From contig CAMEZO010000005.1 of the NCBI GenBank assembly GCA_945947905.1, positions 1 through 45,248 on the forward strand: a DNA stretch of 45,248 bases. The letters are read 5' to 3'. This DNA comes from an uncultured bacterium. GTDB lineage: Bacteria > Verrucomicrobiota > Verrucomicrobiia > Verrucomicrobiales > Akkermansiaceae. Below, in pieces: positions 37,145 to 44,939 of the stretch (the stretch's first letter is position 1; each line of letters starts with the position of its first letter). The translations under genes and the position numbers were made by a program. The notes under the pieces were generated by a model. That model did no database searches and had not been told where the DNA came from. It was given only the letters and a program-made list of their open reading frames with translations.

Positions 37145-38430
37145 GATAACACGCGCGCCCAGATCACTTTAAGATACCGACCCTCCGGGTAAGTGGAGAG
37201 GAAGGGGTGGTCCCAGCCCGGCCCGCTCATCTCCATGATTTGCAGCCGCTTGCCCAGTCGCTGCGCTGCCTTGATGACCACTTTCTCGAACTCCGCCGGC
37301 GAGACCAGCCCGGAGCAGGAGCAGGTGACGAAGAGTCCGCCGGGGCGTACGCATTGCAGGCCCAGCATGTTCAGGTCGTTGTATTTCTTGAGGCCCTCTT
37401 CCTTCTCTTCATCGCGTCCCTGCACGAACTTGGGCGGGTCCAGCAGCACGACGTCAAACTGCCGCCCGTTGCGGACCATTTGGCGGGCGTACACAAAGGC
37501 ATCCGCATGCACGAAGTCGATGCGCAGCGGGCCGTTGCAGCCGTTGATGTTGGCGTTGCGCTTGGCCATGGCGATGGCCTTTTCATCCAGGTCCACCGCA
37601 GTCACCTCGCCTGCGCCGCCGCGCAGCTTGGCGAGGATGGAGAAGCCGCCGGAGTAGCAGCAGAGATCCAGCAGGCTCTTGCCGCGCACCAGGCGGGAGA
37701 GCTTCAGGCGGTTGTCCCGCTGGTCGCAGAAGAAGCCGGTCTTGTGGCCCATGGCAAAGTCAACCTCAAAGCTCACGCCGTTCTCGGTAATGCGCACCTT
37801 GCGCACGGAATCGCTCGGCGGGGCGGTCGCGGGGTCGATGCCTTCCATGCGGGCAATTTTCTCGTCGACGCTGATGACATGGCGGGCGGTGCCGCAGAGC
37901 TCATGCAGCAGGGGGAGCCACTTCGGCAGGCGTTGCCACACGCCCAGGGTGCTCACTTCCAGGCTCAGCACGTCGCCGTAGCGGTCGGCAATCAACCCGC
38001 CCAAGCCATCGGAGTCGCCGTGCACCACGCGGTAGGCATCGGTCACTGCGTCCAGCCTGCATTCCTCGCGGCGCCAAGCCACGGCGCGGCGCAGGGCGTC
38101 CTCCAGGGCTTGCTCGGTGAGGGGCTCGGCGCCGTGGCGCAGCATGCGCAGTGGGGTGCGGCTGTCCGGGTTCCAGAAGCCACCGCCGAAGAGCTCGCCG
38201 TTCTTGTCGTAAACATGGATGAGGCCGCCCTTTACGGCATCCGGGCTGACGGCCCCGAGCATGCGCGGGAATACGGCGGGGTTATAGGTGAAGTACTTGA
38301 GCTGCACCCAAGGGCGCAACCACTGCTCGCTGCCGTCCGGGGCAGGTGTTGCCGTCGGGGCCTTGCGGGCGGGGAAGGTGGGATTCTTGCGCATTTTGTC
38401 GATGCGCGGCTGCATACGGAAATGGCTCAC
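37141..38430 (-). CDS. rlmI: Class I SAM-dependent rRNA methyltransferase (RlmI-like)
   Basis: 429 residues. Family layout of RlmI (23S rRNA m5C1962): N-terminal PUA-like region (LRPWVQLKYFTYNPAVFPRMLGAVSP...GGGFWNPDSRTPLRML), central linker (YRVVHGDSDGLGGLIADRYGDVLSLEVSTLGV), then a Rossmann methyltransferase with motif I LLDLCCYSGGFSILAKL, acidic loop AVDLDEKAIAMAKRNANING, motif IV VVLLDPPKFVQGRDEE and the CSCSG motif with the catalytic Cys. An N-terminal extension of about 30 residues is unusual. It uses GTG at 38430, placed 6 nt after a -10 box; ATG codons slightly downstream are alternatives. First gene of the rlmI-CPA2-CPA2-nnr unit. Confidence 0.9.
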   Translation of the reverse strand: MSHFRMQPRIDKMRKNPTFPARKAPTATPAPDGSEQWLRPWVQLKYFTYNPAVFPRMLGAVSPDAVKGGLIHVYDKNGELFGGGFWNPDSRTPLRMLRHGAEPLTEQALEDALRRAVAWRREECRLDAVTDAYRVVHGDSDGLGGLIADRYGDVLSLEVSTLGVWQRLPKWLPLLHELCGTARHVISVDEKIARMEGIDPATAPPSDSVRKVRITENGVSFEVDFAMGHKTGFFCDQRDNRLKLSRLVRGKSLLDLCCYSGGFSILAKLRGGAGEVTAVDLDEKAIAMAKRNANINGCNGPLRIDFVHADAFVYARQMVRNGRQFDVVLLDPPKFVQGRDEEKEEGLKKYNDLNMLGLQCVRPGGLFVTCSCSGLVSPAEFEKVVIKAAQRLGKRLQIMEMSGPGWDHPFLSTYPEGRYLKVIWARVLS

Positions 38431-38436
38431 GGCTCT

Positions 38437-38465
38437 ATCCTACCCCCGATTGCGGGCGGCGTCAA
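38437..38465 (-). promoter_or_regulatory. Promoter of rlmI-CPA2-nnr operon, predicted leaderless with GTG
   Basis: -35 TTGACG (38460-38465), 17 bp, -10 TAGGAT (38437-38442), 6 nt, then the GTG at 38430. Confidence 0.65.
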
Positions 38466-38509
38466 CTCTTTTGCGCGCCGCACACGCACAAATCCCCACT
38501 CCCCCTTAA

Positions 38510-38591
38510 CTGTAGCCGGGACGGAAGGGGGAGGCGGGAGGTGGGTCAGAGTTTTCTCAGCGCTGAGGTGGTAGGTAGCTGATGGTTTTGG
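38510..38591. repeat. Degenerate arm related to the 195 bp element
   Basis: ccgggacggaagggggagg followed by cgctgaggtggtaggtag resembles, by eye, the arm at 44651-44746 (ccgcggaatgaaggggact ... ccgccgtggtagtag). It directly precedes the element at 38592. Weak similarity; treat as tentative. Confidence 0.35.
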
Positions 38592-38788
38592 GAACGCAGA
38601 ATTTCGGGAAGGTTACGGAAGCTGATTCGTGTGCATAGCTCCGTTCAGACTGCATGTCGCCGTTGCAGTGGAATCATTGACGTTTTCTTTGATGAAAATC
38701 GCCGGCTGCCTACGATGGATCCGCCTCGAAATCTTGCCGGGGATTAGCATGATATTCACTTTCCTCACCTTCCCGAAATTCTGCGTTC
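38592..38788. repeat. 195 bp inverted-repeat-ended intergenic element, copy 1
   Basis: Starts gaacgcagaatttcggga and ends with its exact reverse complement: 22 bp perfect inverted repeats with about 153 bp between. Ends and parts of the interior (cagactgcatg; aatcttgcc...gcatgatat) match the element at 44748-44939 in order and spacing. No transposase-sized ORF, so it is either a MITE-like non-autonomous element or a structured RNA/DNA element. It fills most of the 392 bp gap between rlmI and the Sel1 gene. Confidence 0.7.
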
Positions 38789-38822
38789 ACCCATTCTCTC
38801 ATGCCCTAAGAATAACAAACCG

Positions 38823-39749
38823 TTACTCCTCGAGAGAATCGAGAATGCTCTGTGCGGATTCATTCTCGAGATAGGCTGCCTTCCTGAGCCAATCAATTGC
38901 CTCCGTTCGATCTCCACCATGGGCCAGCAGCCATTGCCCTAAATAGGACTGAGCAGCTGCCATCCCTCGCCCTGCTGCTTCACGCAACATCGACATGGCG
39001 AGGTCGGTAAAATTTGTATCGTCCCCTTCCAGCATCACCATCGCGAGCAAAAAGATCGATTGAACATCGCCGTTTGATACACCTTCCTGCAGCATTTCCT
39101 TGAACTTTCGGGGATCCTCTTCGACCAGAAAGCCTATAGCCCCCATGGCCGATAAGTCTCCCAACTGTGCAGCATATTTCATATATGATATGTGCGCCTG
39201 TACGTCATGGTTGAAAAAATAATAATGAGTTCCGAGCGCTGCATAGGCCCGCGCATTTCCCTGTGATGCAGCATTTTCGAGAAGTTCCCATGCATACTCC
39301 GTAAGATATGACCCTACGTCTACCGACTTCTTCTGAGCGGCAAGCAGAATAGCCTGCCCCTGAAAAACATCTCCTCGAGGATTACCTCGGTACATATACT
39401 TACTCATATAGCATGCTCCCCGCCAGAATTCCATAGGGATTTCCCACGGGCATCCGGCACAGTATATCTTGGCTAATAGAAGGTCTGCTTTTCGGCAGCC
39501 TCCTATATTAGCCATGTGGGCCAGTTCAAGCATACGCTTCGCATTGAACGGTTTTACATGGCCGTTCCGGTATCCGAGGGCGAGCGCGTAGGCAGCCTGC
39601 GGATCGCCCTCTTTCACTCTGCTCTCCAGGGACGGAATCAACTCCGGAGGAACAGACATATAGTCAACGTCCGCGCGGGCGGAAAAAGAGCCTCCTATCA
39701 GCAGAAAGACGATACACAGGACGCGAAGGAATAGACAAGGCTTTTTCAT
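38823..39749 (-). CDS. Secreted Sel1/TPR-repeat protein
   Basis: 308 residues, signal peptide MKKPCLFLRVLCIVFLLIGGSFSARA, then Sel1-type helical repeats: KEGDPQAAYALALGYRNG, NIGGCRKADLLLAKIYCAGCP, SQGNARAYAALGTHYYFFN, QLGDLSAMGAIGFLVEED, SNGDVQSIFLLAMVMLEG, GRGMAAAQSYLGQWLLAHGGDRTEAIDWLRKAA. Likely periplasmic interaction scaffold. Its DNA is clearly more AT-rich than its neighbours and uses codons (TTA, ATA, AGA-type) rare elsewhere, which suggests recent acquisition or low expression. Flanked on its 3' side by the inverted-repeat element. A -10 box (CATAAT) ends 6 nt before the ATG. Confidence 0.85.
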   Translation of the reverse strand: MKKPCLFLRVLCIVFLLIGGSFSARADVDYMSVPPELIPSLESRVKEGDPQAAYALALGYRNGHVKPFNAKRMLELAHMANIGGCRKADLLLAKIYCAGCPWEIPMEFWRGACYMSKYMYRGNPRGDVFQGQAILLAAQKKSVDVGSYLTEYAWELLENAASQGNARAYAALGTHYYFFNHDVQAHISYMKYAAQLGDLSAMGAIGFLVEEDPRKFKEMLQEGVSNGDVQSIFLLAMVMLEGDDTNFTDLAMSMLREAAGRGMAAAQSYLGQWLLAHGGDRTEAIDWLRKAAYLENESAQSILDSLEE

Positions 39750-39755
39750 GGGAAA

Positions 39756-39784
39756 ATTATGGAACGTTAAAACAGTTACGTCAA
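39756..39784 (-). promoter_or_regulatory. Promoter of secreted Sel1 gene, predicted leaderless
   Basis: -35 TTGACG (39779-39784), 17 bp, -10 CATAAT (39756-39761), TTTCCC, then the ATG at 39749. Confidence 0.65.
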
Positions 39785-39943
39785 GCGAATTCGTATTTTA
39801 TGACAATAATTTCGCAATGTAAAATGAATCCGGAAACGACAGATGTTGAGTAAGGTTCCGTTTATCTGTGGCATCCGTGGCCTGAGGGCCGGACTGCTGT
39901 ACTCTCGGGGGCTCGATTTGCATGGTGCGCACGCACAAAACGC

Positions 39944-39972
39944 TTGCTATACGGCCCGGCGGCTGTTACTCT
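39944..39972 (+). promoter_or_regulatory. Possible promoter of sugar isomerase-like gene
   Basis: -35 TTGCTA (39944-39949), 17 bp, -10 TACTCT (39967-39972), 8 nt, then the ATG at 39981. The -10 match is modest, but the geometry repeats that of xthA; GGGGGAG also lies just before the ATG. Confidence 0.4.
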
Positions 39973-39980
39973 TGGGGGAG

Positions 39981-40937
39981 ATGAACGTCTTTTCCACCTG
40001 TTGGAACAGCTCCCGTCACAAGGACGGCGGGGCAATATGCGATGAAATCCGCGAGCTGGGCTTCGAGAGCATCGAGGCCTCGCACGGCTTGCCGCTCAGC
40101 AAGCTGCCCGGTATCATCCGCGCGGTGGAGGAGAAGCGCATTCGTGTGGCGGGTGTGCATAACTTCTGCCCCGCGCCCATGGATGTGGAGGGCGATGTGC
40201 CGGATGCCTACCGCTTCACCTCGCACCGGCCGGAGGAGCGGGATCGCGCCATGCGCCTGACGCGCGAGACCCTGCAGGTGGCGGCGCGTTTGGAGGCACG
40301 CTATGTGGTGCTGCATATGGGCAGTGTGGAGCTTTTCCGCGGGTTTAAGGGAACCAAGGAACTGGAGCGCATGGCGCGGCACGGTTTGTTGGGCACAAAG
40401 GAGTATGCCCGTACCAAGGGAGAGCTGGTGCGTCGTCGTCGTCGCTTGGCTCCCATCTACGAAGAGCGCGCCCTCGCGGCTCTGCATACCCTGGCGGAGG
40501 AAGCCCGCAAGCTGAACCTGGTGCTGGCCGTGGAGGGGCGCAGCCACCTGGAGCAGGTGCCCGGGGAGGAGGACTTCCCTGCGCTGCTGGAGGAGTTCCT
40601 CGATGACCCGCATGTGCGCTACTGGCACGACTTCGGGCACATCCAACGCAAGCACAACCTGCTGCTGCTGGACCACGGGCAGTATCTGCGCCGCATGCAG
40701 CCTTTCCTTTACGGTGCGCACATCAACGATGTGCAGTGGCCCGCGCGCGACCACCGTGCCCCCGGCGGCGGGGATTGCATGGACCTCTTCGGTCTCATCC
40801 GCCGCCATATGCGCCCGGAGATGCCCATGAGCTGGGAGCTTTCCCGCTCCGTGAGCCGCGAGGCCATTCTGGCCGCCAAGCAGATTTGGGACGCCCGAAT
40901 GCGGGAAATGCAGGCCGAGACCGCACCGCAGCATTGA
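39981..40937 (+). CDS. Sugar phosphate isomerase/epimerase-like TIM barrel
   Basis: 318 residues from the ATG at 39981; the longer ORF (from 39843) adds 46 residues unlike the family and is rejected. AP-endonuclease-2/xylose-isomerase-like barrel: FSTCWNSSRHKDGGAICDEIRELGFESIEASHG (strand 1), RVAGVHNFCPAPMD, ARYVVLHMGSVEL, LNLVLAVEGRSHLEQVPGEEDF (metal-ligand Glu), VRYWHDFGHIQRKHN and PFLYGAHINDVQWPARDHRAPGGGDCMDL (His/Asp ligands). The metal site looks complete, so it should be an active isomerase or related hydrolase; the substrate is unknown. xthA follows closely on the same strand. Confidence 0.8.
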   Translation: MNVFSTCWNSSRHKDGGAICDEIRELGFESIEASHGLPLSKLPGIIRAVEEKRIRVAGVHNFCPAPMDVEGDVPDAYRFTSHRPEERDRAMRLTRETLQVAARLEARYVVLHMGSVELFRGFKGTKELERMARHGLLGTKEYARTKGELVRRRRRLAPIYEERALAALHTLAEEARKLNLVLAVEGRSHLEQVPGEEDFPALLEEFLDDPHVRYWHDFGHIQRKHNLLLLDHGQYLRRMQPFLYGAHINDVQWPARDHRAPGGGDCMDLFGLIRRHMRPEMPMSWELSRSVSREAILAAKQIWDARMREMQAETAPQH

Positions 40938-40962
40938 CACCGCCCCCGTTCTCTGCTATCAT
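40934..40962 (+). promoter_or_regulatory. xthA promoter, near-leaderless
   Basis: -35 TTGACA (40934-40939) overlaps the TGA stop of the upstream gene; 17 bp; -10 TATCAT (40957-40962); 8 nt; ATG at 40971. Confidence 0.7.
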
Positions 40963-40970
40963 ACGCAGCG

Positions 40971-41732
40971 ATGAAACTCGTCAGCTGGAATGTGAACGGA
41001 ATCCGCGCCACCCTCGGAAAGGGGCTGGCGGAGAAGATGGATGCCCTGGCGCCGGATGTGCTCTGCCTGCAGGAGATCAAGGCCCGCCCGGAGCAGGTGA
41101 AGGACGCTTGGCTGGATGCCTGGCCCTACGCGCTCTGGAACCCCGCGCAGCGTCCCGGGTACTCCGGTGTGCTGCTGCTCTCCCGCGTGCAGCCGCTCTC
41201 GACTTCGCTGGGTATCGGCATTCCGGAGCACGACACGGAGGGACGCGTCGCGACCATGGAGTTCGAGCAGTTTTATGTGGTGGGGTGTTACACCCCGAAC
41301 TCGCAGAATGAGCTGGCCCGCCTGCCGTATCGGCAGCAGTGGGATGCCGCCTTCCGCGATTATGTGGCTTCCCTGGCCGCCGTCAAGCCGGTGGTGTTCT
41401 GCGGGGATCTCAATGTGGCGCATCAGGAGATTGACCTCGCGCGGCCGGATGCCAACCATTTCAGCGCCGGCTTCTCGGATGAGGAGCGCGCGGGCTTCTC
41501 CGCCCTGCTGGAGGCGGGCTTCTGCGATACCTTCCGCAGCCTGCATCCGGAAGCGCGGGATGCCTACACTTGGTGGAGCTTCCGCGGCGGTGCCCGCGCT
41601 CGGAACGTCGGGTGGCGCATTGATTACTTCTGCGTGTCGCCCTCCCTCATGCCGCAGGTGCAGGAGGCTTCCATTCATGCGGATATCACGGGGTCCGACC
41701 ACTGCCCGATTTCGCTGGAGCTGAGTTTATGA
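40971..41732 (+). CDS. xthA: Exodeoxyribonuclease III / AP endonuclease
   Basis: Base-excision repair nuclease of the endonuclease/exonuclease/phosphatase family. 253 residues. Catalytic motifs: SWNVNGIRA, LQEIKA (metal-binding Glu), VVGCYTPN, VFCGDLNVAHQEIDLARP, WWSFRGGARARNVGWRIDYFCVS and the final GSDHCPISLEL (catalytic Asp-His). Own promoter; its stop overlaps the start of the metallophosphoesterase gene (ATGA), so the two are coupled. Confidence 0.97.
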   Translation: MKLVSWNVNGIRATLGKGLAEKMDALAPDVLCLQEIKARPEQVKDAWLDAWPYALWNPAQRPGYSGVLLLSRVQPLSTSLGIGIPEHDTEGRVATMEFEQFYVVGCYTPNSQNELARLPYRQQWDAAFRDYVASLAAVKPVVFCGDLNVAHQEIDLARPDANHFSAGFSDEERAGFSALLEAGFCDTFRSLHPEARDAYTWWSFRGGARARNVGWRIDYFCVSPSLMPQVQEASIHADITGSDHCPISLELSL

Positions 41733-42571
41733 TGAAGTACCGCCACGCCCTGCTGACGGCTGCCGCAGTCTCTCTGGCTGCGGTGGGCGGGCTCGCAGTG
41801 TGGGCCGGCAGCGGCCTGTATGATCTGCGCCTGACCAAGCAGAGCGTGCGTTTGTCCCCGGCGGGGGAGGCCGCTTCGCCCGTGCGGTTGGGCCTTCTGG
41901 GGGACCCGCATGCCGGGGCTTGGGAGGGGGAGTATCTGGACAAGGCGGTGCGCCTGCTGGCGGAGCAGCGGCCGGATGCTATCCTGCTGCTGGGGGATTA
42001 CCGTTACTGCCTGAACTACGAGGCCTCCATGTCTCCGGAGGAGGTGGCGCGGCATCTGGCGCCGCTCATGCAGGTGGCTCCGGTGTACTTTGTCTGCGGT
42101 AATCATGACAAGGATGTGTGGGGGGCGACCATGCGCCGCTGCCTGCGGGAGGCCGGGGCGCACTGCTTGGAAAATCACACGGTGCGCATTTGGAATACCG
42201 AGGGGCGGGCGGTGGATCTCTGCGGTCTGCCCTATGTGGGTATTTTCGGGCCGGGGCTTGGGCGGCGTTTGGAGGGTAAGCGCAACCCGGACGCGCCGCT
42301 TGTGGCTGTCGCGCATGATACTTACGAATTCCGTCTGTACCCGGCGGATGCGGATCTCATCATCGGCGGGCACACCCACGGCGGGCAAATCTGCGCGCCG
42401 AACGGCCGTCCGCTCTTCCCGAATCTGGGGCGTCCGGCGGAGGTGCAGCGTAAGGGGTTGGCGCGCAGTGCCTCCGGCAAGCCGATGTATACCTCTGCCG
42501 GTATCGGCGTGAGTACCCTGCCGGCGCGCATCTGTTGCCCGCCGCAGGTGGATGTGCTGGAGCTGCGTTAG
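41729..42571 (+). CDS. Membrane-anchored calcineurin-like metallophosphoesterase (YkuE/LpxG-like)
   Basis: 280 residues. N-terminal helix (HALLTAAAVSLAAVGGLAVWAGSGLYDL) serves as membrane anchor. The metallophosphoesterase motifs are in order: LLGDPHAG (GDxH), LLLGDYRY (GD), VCGNHDKD (GNHD), HDTYEFR, and IIGGHTHGGQI (GHTH). The family includes YaeI/YkuE and, in Chlamydia, LpxG, a UDP-2,3-diacylglucosamine hydrolase of lipid A synthesis with a similar N-terminal helix. No lpxH or lpxI is in the window, so LpxG is possible but unproven. Translationally coupled to xthA; its stop overlaps that of convergent rdgB. Confidence 0.88.
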   Translation: MMKYRHALLTAAAVSLAAVGGLAVWAGSGLYDLRLTKQSVRLSPAGEAASPVRLGLLGDPHAGAWEGEYLDKAVRLLAEQRPDAILLLGDYRYCLNYEASMSPEEVARHLAPLMQVAPVYFVCGNHDKDVWGATMRRCLREAGAHCLENHTVRIWNTEGRAVDLCGLPYVGIFGPGLGRRLEGKRNPDAPLVAVAHDTYEFRLYPADADLIIGGHTHGGQICAPNGRPLFPNLGRPAEVQRKGLARSASGKPMYTSAGIGVSTLPARICCPPQVDVLELR

Positions 42572-43170
42572 GCGCGCTCGCGCAGGTAGGCGGCGAGCTG
42601 CTGCAGGGCTTTCGCGCGGTGCGAGATAGCGTTCTTGGCTTCCGGTTTCATCTCGGCAAAGGTCACGTCATGCCCGAGCGGTACGAAGAGGGGGTCGTAG
42701 CCGAAGCCGGTGAGACCGCGCGGATGCAGGGTGATGTGCCCTTCCGCGGTGCCGTAAAAGGAGGCGACCTCGTGCCCGCCCTCCGCCAAGCTCAGGGCGC
42801 AGGCAAAGCGGGCGGTGTAGGGGGCGCAGGAGGGTAGGGCGGCCAGCTCGTTCAGCAGCTTGGCGTTGTTGGCGGCATCGTTGCCGTGTTCGCCGGCGAA
42901 GCGGGCGGAGAGGATGCCGGGGGCCCCGCACAGGGCGTCTACGCACAGGCCGGAGTCGTCCGCCAGCACCAAGCCGGGCAGGGCGCGGGAGACGGCTTCC
43001 GCCTTCTGTCGGGCATTCTCGGCAAAGCTGCGGCCGGTTTCCTCGACATCGGCAGGGGCTGCCGGATATTCGTCGAGGGTGTGCACGCTGTAACAGGGAG
43101 GTAGAATGGCGGCAATTTCCTCGGCTTTGTGGCGGTTGCGGGTGGCGATGATCAGGGGGACGGTGTTCAT
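42568..43170 (-). CDS. rdgB: XTP/dITP diphosphatase (non-canonical purine NTP pyrophosphatase)
   Basis: House-cleaning enzyme removing ITP, dITP and XTP. 200 residues. Signature stretches: IIATRNRHKAEEIAAIL, GRSFAENARQKAEAVSRALPGLVLADDSGLCVDALCGAPGILSARFAGEHGNDAANNAKLL, HPRGLTGFGYDPLFVPLGHDVTFAEM and AISHRAKALQQL. All catalytic positions are present. Its ATG lies 1 bp after the MATE gene stop, so it is the second gene of that unit. Confidence 0.97.
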   Translation of the reverse strand: MNTVPLIIATRNRHKAEEIAAILPPCYSVHTLDEYPAAPADVEETGRSFAENARQKAEAVSRALPGLVLADDSGLCVDALCGAPGILSARFAGEHGNDAANNAKLLNELAALPSCAPYTARFACALSLAEGGHEVASFYGTAEGHITLHPRGLTGFGYDPLFVPLGHDVTFAEMKPEAKNAISHRAKALQQLAAYLRERA

Positions 43171-43171
43171 G

Positions 43172-44563
43172 TTATTTGCTGCTGAAAACGGATTTGCTCA
43201 GGTGGTTATGCCTCAGGAAGAGGTAGAGGACGATGAAGCCGACGGCGGCGGAGAGGGCGTCCGCACAGGTCTGAGAGAGCCAGATGCCGTCCGCTCCCCA
43301 CAGATTCGGCAGCACGCAGAGCAGGGGGACCAGGATGATGAGCTGGCGTGTGAGGTTCAGGAAGATGCTCATGGCGGGGCGGCCGATGGCCTGGAAGAAG
43401 TGACCGATGACAATCTGGGAACCAACGAGGGGGAAGGCGATGGAGATCAGCCGAATGCCGCGTTCGGCTGCGTCGATGATGCGGGCCGCGTTCGGGTCGG
43501 CATCGTTCATGGCAAACAGGTACACACAGGCATGCGGGAAGAGTTGCACCAGAATGAAGCCGGAGAGAGTCACGCAACTCGCCACCATCATGGCCAGGTA
43601 CAGCACGCGGCGTACGCGGCCGTATTCGCCCAGGCCCAGGTTATAACCGGCAATCGGCTGCATGCCCTGGGTGATGCCCAGCACCACCATCACGAACATG
43701 AACATGATGCGGTTCACCACACCGTAGGCCCCCACACCGGCGGGGCCGATGTGCTGCATGAAGAGCATGTTGAAGAAGACCACCACGCCGCAGGCCACAA
43801 GGTTCAGCAGGCTCGGGGGCAGGCCGACCGTCAGGATGCGGCGCACGATGCTGCCGTTCAGTTTCCACATGTCGCCTCGGCAGAAGTGCAGCACGTGCTG
43901 ACGGTTGCGGAAGTGGATGAGCACCCACACCAAGCCCACGGTCTGCGCGGTGATGGTGGCGGCAGCGGCTCCCGCCATGCCCCAGCCGAGTACCTTCATG
44001 TAGATGGGGGCCACGCCCACGTTCACCACCATGGAGATCAGCAGGCTCACCATGGCCTTGTGCGGGTAACCGCTCGCGCGCATCAGGTGGTTCAGGTTCA
44101 GGAAGGTACAGAAAATCGGGTAGCCCAGCGCCATCACGAGCATGAAGTCGCGGCTCGGCTCCAGGGTGTCGGCATCCGCACCGAAGGCGATCAGGATCTC
44201 ATCCAGCCAAAACAGGGGCAGCCAACAGCACAGCACACTCAGCCCCGCTCCCAGCAACACACAATGCCCCAACACGCGCCGCGCTTTGTCGTACTCCTGC
44301 AGGCCCAGCGTAATCGAGGCGGTCGCTGCGCCGCCCAAGCCCACCAGCGTCCCGATGGCCGCCGTCAGGTTCATCAGGGGGAAAATCAGAGCCATTGCCG
44401 TAATGCACGCCGCACTGCACCAAGCGCCCACGTACACACTGTCCACCGCGTTGTACAGCGACATCGCGACCATCCCCACCACCGCCGGTAACGAATACTC
44501 GAAAAGAAGCCGCCTCACCGGCTTCTTCTCCAACTCCAGCAACTTTTCTTCTTTTGCCTTCAT
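43172..44563 (-). CDS. MATE family efflux transporter
   Basis: 463 residues and about 12 helices in two homologous halves, as in NorM/DinF-type multidrug and toxin exporters. The first half has RLLFEYSLPAVVGMVAMSLYNAVDSVYVGAW, the family start, and AIGTLVGLGGAATASITLG; the second has GLPPSLLNLVACGVVVFFNMLFMQHIGPAGVGAYGVVNRIMFMFVMVVLGITQGMQPIAGYNLG. Extrusion of cationic compounds by Na+ or H+ exchange is expected. Own promoter with near-leaderless geometry; followed by rdgB. Confidence 0.95.
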   Translation of the reverse strand: MKAKEEKLLELEKKPVRRLLFEYSLPAVVGMVAMSLYNAVDSVYVGAWCSAACITAMALIFPLMNLTAAIGTLVGLGGAATASITLGLQEYDKARRVLGHCVLLGAGLSVLCCWLPLFWLDEILIAFGADADTLEPSRDFMLVMALGYPIFCTFLNLNHLMRASGYPHKAMVSLLISMVVNVGVAPIYMKVLGWGMAGAAAATITAQTVGLVWVLIHFRNRQHVLHFCRGDMWKLNGSIVRRILTVGLPPSLLNLVACGVVVFFNMLFMQHIGPAGVGAYGVVNRIMFMFVMVVLGITQGMQPIAGYNLGLGEYGRVRRVLYLAMMVASCVTLSGFILVQLFPHACVYLFAMNDADPNAARIIDAAERGIRLISIAFPLVGSQIVIGHFFQAIGRPAMSIFLNLTRQLIILVPLLCVLPNLWGADGIWLSQTCADALSAAVGFIVLYLFLRHNHLSKSVFSSK

Positions 44564-44572
44564 CTCGCCCCC

Positions 44573-44601
44573 ATTTTACCCCTCCCCTCCTCCCTTGTCA
44601 A
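44573..44601 (-). promoter_or_regulatory. Promoter of MATE-rdgB unit, near-leaderless
   Basis: -35 TTGACA (44596-44601), 17 bp purine-rich spacer, -10 TAAAAT (44573-44578), 9 nt, ATG at 44563. Confidence 0.7.
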
Positions 44602-44650
44602 GCCCCACCCGCACCTCAACCCGCAGCGGTAACAGAAAACGAGAATTGCC

Positions 44651-44746
44651 TGACCGCGGAATGAAGGGGACTTGGAGAGAGGAAGTGCTGTGCCGAGCTT
44701 GGGGCAGACTTCACACCGCCGTGGTAGTAGAACCCGAGAGGATTAA
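44651..44746. repeat. Left outer arm of nested repeat element
   Basis: tgaccgcggaatgaagggga opens a unit of about 96 bp that resembles the left part of the adjacent 192 bp element, and whose cacaccgccgtggtagtaga section recurs inverted at 44951-44975. With 44940-45016 it forms an outer imperfect palindrome around the inner element. Confidence 0.6.
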
Positions 44747-44747
44747 T

Positions 44748-44939
44748 GACCGCGGAATAAAGGGAATTTTTGGAGAGTCAGAGGCATGCTTAGCTTAGTA
44801 CAGACTACATGCCGGCAAGGTGGTAGGCTTCTTAGTTGCTTTATAAAATTCCAATGCTACCTACTGCCCCAGAGTCTTGAAGTCTTGCCAAAGAGTCGCA
44901 TGATATACAGTCTCCGAAAATTCCTTTTATTCCGCGGTC
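44748..44939. repeat. 195 bp inverted-repeat-ended intergenic element, copy 2
   Basis: Starts gaccgcggaataaagggaat and ends with the near-exact reverse complement (about 24 bp with a few mismatches). Same size, end sequence and interior landmarks (cagactacatg, gtcttgcc, gcatgatat) as copy 1 at 38592-38788, but diverged in between. No coding potential beyond short chance ORFs. Confidence 0.7.

Noticed and set aside
38629-38874. 81-codon plus-strand ORF in the rlmI-Sel1 gap
   Set aside because: Lies in the inverted-repeat element and runs into the Sel1 gene; no start signal or recognisable sequence.
39843-39980. 46-codon extension of the sugar isomerase-like protein
   Set aside because: Does not resemble the family; a promoter-like sequence and purine-rich site lie within it, just before the ATG at 39981.
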